DNA of 64,000 nucleotides from Natrinema salinisoli (GTDB taxonomy: Archaea > Halobacteriota > Halobacteria > Halobacteriales > Natrialbaceae), in assembly GCF_020405205.1 (NCBI RefSeq), contig NZ_CP084469.1, positions 4,092,001 to 4,156,000 of the forward strand, in the 5' to 3' direction. Within the stretch, counting starts at the first letter, position 1. Each line of letters begins with the position of its first letter. Positions 26,130-33,809 of this stretch are shown piece after piece. The notes under the pieces were generated by a model that made no database searches, was not told the DNA's origin, and worked only from the letters and a program-made list of their open reading frames with translations. A program made the position numbers and the translations under genes.

Positions 26130-27044
26130 ATGACCGGAACCGACACTCGAGACACAACGACGCCGATTTCGTGGACGAGGGGGCGACGGGATCGCCCCGC
26201 TCCCATCGCGGAACGGGTGCCGTACGTCGAACTCCGCCTCGAGCATCCGTCGCCCGAGGCCGATCGGTTCGGCGACGCGTTCTTCCCGGACGCGGTCCCC
26301 TACGAGTACCGGGACGACCGGCGCGTGTTCTACTGGCGGTCGGTGCTCCCTCCCGACGGGCCGGCACCCGCCGACTGGACCGGCGTCTGCGCGACGACCC
26401 ACGGCCTCCGCGCGCTCACCGGCGACGGTGCTCGATCGCCGCCGCTGTGGACGCGGGACGTGACGACCGGCGACGGGAGCGTCTCCGGTATCGATGCCGT
26501 CCGCGAAATCGTCGTCGACGGGACGGTCGGGGGCGACTCGACACTCGCCGCAGTCCGTGACTATTCGGAGCCCTCGATTGCGGTCCGGTCCGTCGACGCC
26601 GACGGGGTCGCCCTCGAGACGCCCGCCGGCTCGAGGACGGTGGCCCCCGGCGAGCGGACGACGGTCGAGTTGCCGCCCCAGTCCGTCCGCTTGGCGACCG
26701 ACGGCGAGTCCCGAACCGTGACGCCGCGGCTTCGCGTCCGCTACCCCGGTCGTCGAACGGTGTATCACCCCGCTCGCGGTGCCGACGCCGCCGTCTTTCC
26801 CTCGTTCGGGCTCGGCCTCGAGACCCTGTCGAACCCCGTTCCTGTGCCGACCGCGACCGGCGAACTGGACGACCGCAGCCTGGCGGCCGCCCTTGGCGTC
26901 GACCTCTCGGAACGCCCCTATCCCGAGCGCGTCCTCTGGCAGGCCTTCGCGTACGGCGCGTTCGATCCCCACCGGGAGACGGAGCCGCGGCTGTCGCAGC
27001 CGAATGACGACCTGCTTCGGCTCGAGAACCCGGCGACGGCGTGA
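26130..27044 (+). CDS. Haloarchaeal conserved protein, unknown
   Basis: A 304-residue acidic soluble protein. It has no signal, membrane helix or cysteine cluster. The middle (IDAVREIVVDGTV to RLRVRYPGRRTVYHPA) is beta-rich with many short Val/Thr strands; a C-terminal part RPYPERVLWQAFAYGAFDPH looks helical and conserved. I do not recognise the family. It is followed on the same strand by the DUF2249 gene 117 bases away. Confidence 0.6.
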   Translation: MTGTDTRDTTTPISWTRGRRDRPAPIAERVPYVELRLEHPSPEADRFGDAFFPDAVPYEYRDDRRVFYWRSVLPPDGPAPADWTGVCATTHGLRALTGDGARSPPLWTRDVTTGDGSVSGIDAVREIVVDGTVGGDSTLAAVRDYSEPSIAVRSVDADGVALETPAGSRTVAPGERTTVELPPQSVRLATDGESRTVTPRLRVRYPGRRTVYHPARGADAAVFPSFGLGLETLSNPVPVPTATGELDDRSLAAALGVDLSERPYPERVLWQAFAYGAFDPHRETEPRLSQPNDDLLRLENPATA

Positions 27045-27160
27045 TACCGTCGCCGTCGATCACCGTCGCGAGCCCGGCCGTCGACGCTCCACGACGGTTA
27101 TGAGAGGCCGAATAAATTCGGGAGAGCCCCTATTCGAATTCGGTCCGTCGATTCGTTCCG

Positions 27161-28216
27161 ATGGGAGACCTTCTCGACGTCCGCGACCAGCCTCGAGCCG
27201 AGCGACGAGACAGCGTGTTCGACCGCCTCGACCGGGCCGATCCCGGCAAGACGGTGGCGATCACCGCCGATACCGACGTCCGCCCGACCGTGGCCCAGTA
27301 CCGCATCGAACGCGAGACGGCCCTCGAGTGGACGGTCGAGCGGGACGGCCCCGACGCGTGGGAGGTCCGCGTGACGATACGGGACGCGTCGGCGGCGGAA
27401 TCGCCCGACTTCGACGTCCGGGAGATTTCGCCCAAGCGCCGACACGAGGTCCTGACCGACACGTTCGATCGCCTCGAGCCGGGCCAGGGGTTCGTCCTGG
27501 TCAACGACCACGATCCAGAGCCGCTGTATCACGAACTGCGATCGACCCACGGCGACATCGTCGGCTGGACGTACGAGAGCCGCGAGTCGGGCGAGTGGCG
27601 CGTCGAAATCGCGAAAACGGGCGAAAGCGAGGGCGAATCCGCCGACGGCGTCGCCGCGACCTTCGACGTCCGCGAGATCCCCAAGCCGGACTGGCATCCG
27701 ACGATCCACCACCGGTACGGCAACCTCGAGGCGGGCGACGCGATGGAGATCGTCGCCCCCCACGAGCCCAAGCCGCTCCACCAGGAGTTCCAACAGCAGT
27801 ACGGCGACGCCTTCGAGTGGGCGGTGATGGACCGATCGCCCGGCGAGGTCCGGGTCCGCATCACCAAGGAACCGGGCGCGGCCGACGGGGCCGACGCGGA
27901 CGGGGCCGATCTCGCGGTGACGACCGAACTGGACGTCCGCGACCGGCCGCCGGCCGAGCGCCATGAGCGCATCTTCGACTCCTACGCCGACCTCGAGGCC
28001 GGCGAGGGGTTCGTGCTGGTAAACGACCACGATCCGAAGCCGCTGTACCACCAGTTCGACGCCGATGCCGGCCCGGCGTTCCGCTGGGAGTACCTGGTAC
28101 GAGAACCCGGCGAGTTCCGCGTGCTGATCGGGAAAGCCGACTCCGGAGATCCGACGTCGACGGGCGATTCCTTGAGGGGATCGACTGAGACCAGCGGCCC
28201 TCGTGCGCCGTTCTGA
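27161..28216 (+). CDS. Protein with four tandem DUF2249 domains
   Basis: A 351-residue protein made of four copies of the same roughly 75-residue unit, starting near residues 5, 86, 168 and 255. Each opens with LDVR/FDVR, contains an H/R-rich helix, and copies 2 and 4 contain LVNDHDPxPLYH, copy 3 the variant PHEPKPLHQEF; copy 1 has lost the DHDP box. Each ends with W-x-V-x-I. DUF2249 proteins are common in denitrifying and haloarchaeal genomes near redox and sulfur genes, with unknown biochemistry. The conserved His/Asp may bind metal or a cofactor. No signal peptide. Confidence 0.8.
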   Translation: MGDLLDVRDQPRAERRDSVFDRLDRADPGKTVAITADTDVRPTVAQYRIERETALEWTVERDGPDAWEVRVTIRDASAAESPDFDVREISPKRRHEVLTDTFDRLEPGQGFVLVNDHDPEPLYHELRSTHGDIVGWTYESRESGEWRVEIAKTGESEGESADGVAATFDVREIPKPDWHPTIHHRYGNLEAGDAMEIVAPHEPKPLHQEFQQQYGDAFEWAVMDRSPGEVRVRITKEPGAADGADADGADLAVTTELDVRDRPPAERHERIFDSYADLEAGEGFVLVNDHDPKPLYHQFDADAGPAFRWEYLVREPGEFRVLIGKADSGDPTSTGDSLRGSTETSGPRAPF

Positions 28217-28279
28217 TCCGGAGACCGGTGTCGGATCTGACGGAAAGATTCACTTTCCGGGGGCATGAATTGAAAACCG

Positions 28280-28768
28280 ATGGCCCGCCGGCATCGGCTA
28301 CTCGAGTGGTTTCGAGACGAGGACGGAAGCTGGCAGTCGCCGGAGGGACGTCGCGGCGAACTCGTCGCGCTGGGTATTTGCCTCCCGGCGCTCGCCGTAT
28401 ACGTCCATTTCGATGTGGGACTTCCGCGGATCGCCGAGAACCGGCCGGCGGCGATCCTCGGCGTCTGGTGTGGCTTCCTCTACGCGACCTCCTATCGAAC
28501 CGCGCTCGTCGAGCGGATTCCCGAGTGGGCCTCTATCGGGCAGGTCGTCTCCCTCCTGGCCGGCGGGTTCGGTTTCACGGTTCTCAAGGCCATCCACGTC
28601 GCCGATCCGACGGTCCTGTTCGTCCTCACTGCCGGCGGAACGGTCCTGCTGATTTACCTCGTCAGGCTCTGCTCGCCGCTTCACCCCGGTCTCGAGCCGC
28701 CTCGGCGCGGCGGGTCCCCGCCGACAGCCGTCGAGACCAACGCACCGGCCAGCGGAGGCGACGGCTGA
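28280..28768 (+). CDS. Small polytopic membrane protein
   Basis: A 162-residue protein with a soluble N-terminus (RRHRLLEWFRDEDGSWQSPEG), about four membrane helices from residue 32 to 135 and a disordered Pro/Gly tail. No known family recognised. Convergent with the iron alcohol dehydrogenase gene; the two ends are 10 bases apart. Confidence 0.6.
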   Translation: MARRHRLLEWFRDEDGSWQSPEGRRGELVALGICLPALAVYVHFDVGLPRIAENRPAAILGVWCGFLYATSYRTALVERIPEWASIGQVVSLLAGGFGFTVLKAIHVADPTVLFVLTAGGTVLLIYLVRLCSPLHPGLEPPRRGGSPPTAVETNAPASGGDG

Positions 28769-28777
28769 GCGATCGGG

Positions 28778-30004
28778 CTACCACGCCGCCTCGAGGACGC
28801 CCTCGATTTCGCCGACGGTGGGGTCCAGCCCCGGCGGGGCGTTCGCCATAAACGGGTCGGCGAGGATGGCCTCCGCGACCGCGCTGAACTCCTCGGGTTC
28901 CGGTCCGTCGACGTCCCGCAGGCGCGACGGGAGCCCGAGTCCGTCCCGGATCTCGGTGACCGCGTCGACGACCGCAGCCTCGCGATCCGCGGCGTCGTCG
29001 ACGCCGAGCGCGTTCGCGAGCAGCCCCGACCGTGCGTCTACCTCCTCCTGTTCGAAGCAGTACTCGAGGACGTGCGGGACGACGACGCCGTGGGCGGCCC
29101 CCTGCTGGACGTCGTACGTCCGTGTCAGGCCGTGGCCGAACGCGTGGACGATCGAGAGCGTCGTCTCGCCGGGTCGCGAGATGCCGTACTGGACGAGCAC
29201 GATGCCCTCGAGGATCGTCTCGAAGGTCTCGGTATCGCGGTCGCCGTCGCCGTAGGCCCGGAGGCCGTCCGCGAGTTTCTCGAGACCGTGTCTCGCCGTC
29301 GCGTCGGTCACCGGCGTCGCGTTGCTCGCGTAGACGGTCTCGAGGCCCTTGTCGAAGCCGTTCATCGCCGAGCCCGCGAGCACAGATTCGGGCGTGGTCG
29401 CGACCAGTTCCGGATCGTAGACCGCAGCATCGGGCATCAGTCCCGGGTCGGAGACGCCGCCGCCGATTTCCTCGTCGACCAGTCCCGACTCGGGCGCGGC
29501 GGTGACCCCGGCGACGGTCGAGAGGTCGGCACCCGCGAGCGTGGTCGGGATCGCGACGATCGGAATCAGGCCGTCCTCGGGGACAGAAATCGTCCCCGTT
29601 TCGGCGAACTCGGCGGCCACCTCCCCAGCCGTGCGGTCGCTGGCCGCGAGGGTGCTGATGATTTTCGCGACGTCGAGGCTGCTGCCGCCGCCGAGGCTGA
29701 CGAGGACGTCGGCCCCCTCCGTCCGCAGCCGCTCGCGCCCGTCGATCGCCGTCGCGAGTCGCTTTTTCGGCGTCGTCTCGTCGAACACGCCGGCCAGCCG
29801 ATCGCCCAGTCCCGTCCTGACCGGGTCGATCACCTCGGGCGTGCTGCCGACCGTCGAGCCACAGACGACCAGGGCTCGCTCGAGATTCCGTTCCTCGAGT
29901 TCGGCCTCGAGGTCGGCGACGCAGCCGGTACCGAATCGGATCGTCGCGGGCTCGTACTCGAATCGAAACGCGGGGTCGCGGTCGCTCGACTCGGATCGTG
30001 TCAT
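28778..30004 (-). CDS. Iron-containing alcohol dehydrogenase family protein
   Basis: A 408-residue group III dehydrogenase. The NAD motif VSLGGGSSLDVAK lies near 105-117, and metal residues are expected in NGFDKGLETVYA and IVHAFGHGLTRTYDVQQGAAHG, where the His residues stand in the canonical places. Members oxidise alcohols or act as glycerol-1-phosphate-type or hydroxybutyrate dehydrogenases, so the substrate is open. Start ATG 30002-30004. Confidence 0.87.
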   Translation of the reverse strand: MTRSESSDRDPAFRFEYEPATIRFGTGCVADLEAELEERNLERALVVCGSTVGSTPEVIDPVRTGLGDRLAGVFDETTPKKRLATAIDGRERLRTEGADVLVSLGGGSSLDVAKIISTLAASDRTAGEVAAEFAETGTISVPEDGLIPIVAIPTTLAGADLSTVAGVTAAPESGLVDEEIGGGVSDPGLMPDAAVYDPELVATTPESVLAGSAMNGFDKGLETVYASNATPVTDATARHGLEKLADGLRAYGDGDRDTETFETILEGIVLVQYGISRPGETTLSIVHAFGHGLTRTYDVQQGAAHGVVVPHVLEYCFEQEEVDARSGLLANALGVDDAADREAAVVDAVTEIRDGLGLPSRLRDVDGPEPEEFSAVAEAILADPFMANAPPGLDPTVGEIEGVLEAAW

Positions 30005-30102
30005 GGACTCCCGTACGGATCGCCGCGTGTTAAAAGCGCGATCTGCGGCGATTCGCTCACGGCCGCGGTCACCGTCATCAGCGCCGGCGAATCGGAGCCG
30101 AT

Positions 30103-31026
30103 CTATTGCTCGTTCCGGTCGGCCCACGGACGGAGAATCGCGTGAACCGCTTCGTTCATCGGCACGTCGACGCCGACGTCGTCCGCGTGCCGAACGACGG
30201 AGCCGTGGAGGGCCTCGAGTTCCAGCCGCTTGTCGTGCGTCAGGTCGTAGTGCAGCGACGAGTACATTTCCGGATCGAGCTCCCGCGCGAACGTGAGCCA
30301 CTCGTCGACGGTGTCGTCGGGGAGGTCGACCTCCTCCGCTCGAGCGACGGTACAGACCTCCTCCACGATCCGGCGGTACATCGCCCACGACGCGTCGCTC
30401 TCGCGAATCTCACCGATCGGAAGCCGACTCGCGGCGGTCATCCCCGCCTGCGCACAGATGAACGCGAACTTCCGCCAGAGCTCGACGCGGATGTCCTCGG
30501 CGAGCACCGCGTCGATCCCTTCGCTCTCCGAGAGAGCGGCGTCGAGCGCTTCGACTCGATCCGACCGTTCGCCGTCGAGTTCACCGTAAATGAATCTGGC
30601 CGGGCCGCCGGTGTGTTCGACGACGCCGGGGTCGCCGATGGTCGAGAAGATGTAGGCCACGCCGCCGACGACGTGTTCCTCGCCGATCTCCTCGGCGAGC
30701 CATCGTTCGTTGTCCACACCGTTCTGGAACGAGACGACGACCGTCTCGTCGCCGAGCAGCGGCTCGATATCCGCCGCTGCGTCTCGCGTATCGTGGGCCT
30801 TCACGCAGAACAGGACGTAATCACAGGGACCGATGTCGGCCGGATCGTCGGTCGCGGGCAATTCGACATTCGTGTCCCCGTGGATGCTCTCGACGCGCAT
30901 TCCGTTGGACTCGAGCGCAGCGAGGTGGTCGCCCCTCGCGACGAGGTGGACATCGTGGCCCGCGTCGGCGAGTCGCGCACCGAGATAGCCCCCGACGCCG
31001 CCGGCACCGAAGACAGCGAATTTCAT
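30103..31026 (-). CDS. panE: 2-dehydropantoate 2-reductase family protein
   Basis: A 307-residue NADPH reductase of the ApbA/PanE family, converting 2-dehydropantoate to pantoate for coenzyme A. MKFAVFGAGGVGGYLGARLADAG is the Rossmann motif, LFCVKAHDT the substrate lysine (Lys in VKA), and WRKFAFICAQAGMTA the helical catalytic segment with the second Lys. The family also contains other ketoacid reductases, so the CoA role is likely but not proven. The start is ATG 31024-31026. Confidence 0.83.
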   Translation of the reverse strand: MKFAVFGAGGVGGYLGARLADAGHDVHLVARGDHLAALESNGMRVESIHGDTNVELPATDDPADIGPCDYVLFCVKAHDTRDAAADIEPLLGDETVVVSFQNGVDNERWLAEEIGEEHVVGGVAYIFSTIGDPGVVEHTGGPARFIYGELDGERSDRVEALDAALSESEGIDAVLAEDIRVELWRKFAFICAQAGMTAASRLPIGEIRESDASWAMYRRIVEEVCTVARAEEVDLPDDTVDEWLTFARELDPEMYSSLHYDLTHDKRLELEALHGSVVRHADDVGVDVPMNEAVHAILRPWADRNEQ

Positions 31027-31085
31027 ACGCGTCGTACGGATAGATCGGTCAAAGAGGTTGTGGCGGGGGATCTCGACGACGCGAG

Positions 31086-32048
31086 TCAGTCCTCGCTCGA
31101 GCCGACGGGCGGGCCGTCGAACGCCGGTAGTTTCGCTTCGATCTCCTCGCGCTCGTCCTCGAGCCACTCGGGAAGGGCGAGCCGCTCACCCAGTTCGTCG
31201 AGCGCCTCGTCTTCCGTGAATCCGGGCCCGGTCGTCGCCATCTCGAAGAGGATTCCGCCGGGTTCGCGGGTGTAGATCGACTGGAAGTACTTCCGGTCGA
31301 TGACCTCCGAGGGGGACAGTCCCGCCTCGGCGTAGGCCGCTCGCCACTGTTCCTGTTCCTCGACGCTCTCGGCGACGAACGCGACGTGATGGACCGTTCC
31401 GACGCCCATTCGCCCGCGCCCGGCGTCGGTTTCGACCAGATCGACGATCGAGCCGGGACCACCGGTCGCGCTCCGGTAGCGACGCCGGCCGTCGATCCCG
31501 CCCTCGCGCTCGTACCCGAGCACGTCGGTCAGAATCGTCTCGGTGGGACCGAACCCGTCGACGGCCAGCGTCACGTTGTAGAACCCGCGCAGCTGGTGTT
31601 CGGTCGGAACCGGCCCGCCCTCCCACGGCGTGGCGTCGAATTCGGCGTCGTCGGCCGCGACGAGCTCGAGTTCGATCCCGTCCGGATCCGCGAATCGGAG
31701 GACCGTCTCGTCGAATCGGGCTTCCGACTCGACGTCGACTCCCTCGGACTCGAGGCGGTCGCGCCAGTAGTCGACCGACTCCGGCGGAATCGCGTAGGCG
31801 GTCGTCTGCGTCTGGCCGGCACCGAATCGGCCCTCCCGCCCCTGGTCCGTCCACGGGAAGAAGGTGATGTTCGTGCCGGGAGAGCCCTCCCCGTCGCCGA
31901 AGTAGAAGTGATAGGTGCCCGTGTCGTCGTGGTTGACCGTTTTCTTCACGAATCGGAGTCCGAGCGTGCCGACGTAGAAGTCGGCGTTCGCCTGCGGGTC
32001 GCCGGCGATCGCGGTGACGTGATGGAGCCCGGGCGTGTGCAGTGACAT
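31086..32048 (-). CDS. VOC family ring-cleaving dioxygenase-like protein
   Basis: A 320-residue protein with two glyoxalase-like halves. The first begins with TPGLHHVTAIAGDPQANADFYVGTLGLRFVKKTVN (metal His in GLHHVT), the second with GFYNVTLAVDG and HHVAFVAESVEEQEQW; a metal Glu lies in ILFEMATT. Proteins of this type are annotated as extradiol ring-cleaving dioxygenases (PcpA/LinE-like) or glyoxalases. No aromatic catabolism genes surround it. Start ATG 32046-32048. Confidence 0.83.
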   Translation of the reverse strand: MSLHTPGLHHVTAIAGDPQANADFYVGTLGLRFVKKTVNHDDTGTYHFYFGDGEGSPGTNITFFPWTDQGREGRFGAGQTQTTAYAIPPESVDYWRDRLESEGVDVESEARFDETVLRFADPDGIELELVAADDAEFDATPWEGGPVPTEHQLRGFYNVTLAVDGFGPTETILTDVLGYEREGGIDGRRRYRSATGGPGSIVDLVETDAGRGRMGVGTVHHVAFVAESVEEQEQWRAAYAEAGLSPSEVIDRKYFQSIYTREPGGILFEMATTGPGFTEDEALDELGERLALPEWLEDEREEIEAKLPAFDGPPVGSSED

Positions 32049-32375
32049 AGCTGTTCTAGGGAGGCACCGCTTGAATCGTTTGCTCGCGTTCGCGTCACCG
32101 GGGGACGCGCGGGTTACCACGGTAGTGGTGTCGCCATCGCCCCGAGGGCTCCGAGTCCGCTTCGCCGTCCGCCGCGACGCTGACGACGTCAGTATCCAGA
32201 TCACTGAACCGGACCGACCACCTCACCAGCGAGAACACCAACACCCTCGTCGAACGCGTCGTCCGGGTCCTCGAGGAATCGGGCAGGGACATCGCGACGC
32301 CGGTCCCAGCGACCGGAAACGCAGCGTCCGAGAAGGCTCGAGCTCGGGCCGACCGTCGTTCCGGAGAGCAACTGG
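32049..32375. other. Intergenic stretch with possible coding remnant
   Basis: Between the VOC gene and the fructosyltransferase promoter. No gene with start and promoter is seen. A plus-strand frame ending in a TAG near 32380 encodes a helical acidic segment (LTSENTNTLVERVVRVLEE and onward) that looks gene-like in composition but lacks a start and a match I recognise; it may be the tail of a decayed gene. Confidence 0.35.
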
Positions 32376-32383
32376 TATAGTTA
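32376..32383 (+). promoter_or_regulatory. TATA box for the GH68 gene
   Basis: TATAGTTA lies 21-28 bases before the ATG at 32404, implying a leaderless transcript. Confidence 0.5.
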
Positions 32384-32403
32384 CTCAATTCGGAGTGAAC
32401 GTC

Positions 32404-33786
32404 ATGCGTCGAAGTGAATCAGTCTCGGTGACGGGTTTCGGCACCCGATCGGGATGGAGCCGAATACAGGCCGAACGTATCGAACGGACGGCGGCGACGA
32501 CTGCCCCCATCATCTACCCGCCGTCGGTCGATCCGGCACCGGACGTCCACGTCTGGGACACGTGGTTTCTCCGCAACCGCGACGGTTCGATCGCCGAGAT
32601 CGACGGCTGGCGGGTCGTCTTCTCGCTGACGGCCCCCGCCGACCGCCTGCCCGGGAAGCGACACGACGTCGCCACGATCCGGTACTTTTACTCTCGAGAC
32701 GGGAAGCGATGGCACGACGGCGGGCCGGTTTTCGAGGCGGGGAACCCCCTCGGATCTCGGCAGTGGGCCGGCTCGGCACTGTACGACGGCGCGGGCGAGG
32801 CGGGCGACGGCTCCCGGTCCGGCGGCGAGATCTATCTGTTCTACACCGCCGCCGGCCACCGCGGCGAGTCGGAGCTTTCCTACCGGCAGCGTATCGCTGC
32901 GGCCTCCGGCGGCCGGGTTCGCGTCACCGACGACGAGTTCGGGATCGCCGGCCCCTTCGACCACGAGATCCTGTTGACGCCCGACGGCGACCGCTACGAA
33001 ACCGAAGCGCAGTCCCGCGGTCCGATCTACACCTTCCGGGACCCCTGGTTCTTCGAGGACCCCGAGACCGGACGGACGCACCTCCTCTTCGAAGCGAACA
33101 CCCCCGTTCGCGACCGAGCGGATCTCGAGGACGACGACCCGTCGAGTCTCGAGTTCAACGGGTCGATCGGTCTCGCGACCTCGCCCACCGGCGATCCGAC
33201 CGACTGGGAGTTCGAACGCCCGCTCGTCGACGCCGTCCGCGTCAACCAGGAGCTCGAGCGCCCGCACGTGATCTACCGCGACGGCCGCTATCACCTGTTC
33301 TTCTCGAGCCATCGGCACACGTTCGCGCCGGGACTGGACGGCCCCGACGGGCTCTACGGATTCGTCGCCGATTCCCTCCAGGGCGAGTACCGGCCGCTCA
33401 ACGATTCGGGGCTCGTTCTCACGAACCCCGAGAGCGCGCCTTACCAGGCGTATTCGTGGCTCGCCTACCCCCACGACGGGGAGATCCTCGTCTCGAGTTT
33501 CTTCAACTACTACGACCTCGGGTCGTTGCACATCGACGACGTCGGATCACTTCCCGCCGAGGAACAGTTCAGCCGGTTCGGCGGGACGCTCGCGCCGACG
33601 GTTCGGCTCGCGCTCGAGGGCGATCGCACCCGCGTGAGGGGCACGCTCGACCACTGGCAGCTTCCGGCGGGTGACGACGCGTTGCCGCCGCTGTTGACCG
33701 ATTTAGTCGACGCGACGGACGAACAGGAGGACGGGACGGAGGGCTACGATACCGGCGCGGACTCGCCGGCGGCGTCCGCGGAGTAA
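32404..33786 (+). CDS. GH68 fructosyltransferase (levansucrase/inulosucrase type)
   Basis: A 460-residue five-bladed beta-propeller enzyme that splits sucrose and transfers fructose to make levan, inulin or water (invertase). Motifs: HVWDTWFLRNRD with nucleophile Asp52, TFRDPWFFEDP with stabiliser Asp213, and NQELERPHVIYRDGRYHLFF with the acid/base Glu. GKRHDVATIRYFYSRDGKRWHDGG is the sucrose-box context. There is no Sec or Tat signal although the enzyme is normally secreted, so either it works intracellularly or leaves by an unknown route. Convergent with the GH32 hydrolase 23 bases away: a make-and-use fructan pair. Confidence 0.88.
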   Translation: MRRSESVSVTGFGTRSGWSRIQAERIERTAATTAPIIYPPSVDPAPDVHVWDTWFLRNRDGSIAEIDGWRVVFSLTAPADRLPGKRHDVATIRYFYSRDGKRWHDGGPVFEAGNPLGSRQWAGSALYDGAGEAGDGSRSGGEIYLFYTAAGHRGESELSYRQRIAAASGGRVRVTDDEFGIAGPFDHEILLTPDGDRYETEAQSRGPIYTFRDPWFFEDPETGRTHLLFEANTPVRDRADLEDDDPSSLEFNGSIGLATSPTGDPTDWEFERPLVDAVRVNQELERPHVIYRDGRYHLFFSSHRHTFAPGLDGPDGLYGFVADSLQGEYRPLNDSGLVLTNPESAPYQAYSWLAYPHDGEILVSSFFNYYDLGSLHIDDVGSLPAEEQFSRFGGTLAPTVRLALEGDRTRVRGTLDHWQLPAGDDALPPLLTDLVDATDEQEDGTEGYDTGADSPAASAE

Positions 33787-33809
33787 CCGTCCCGATACGT
33801 GGCCGCTCG

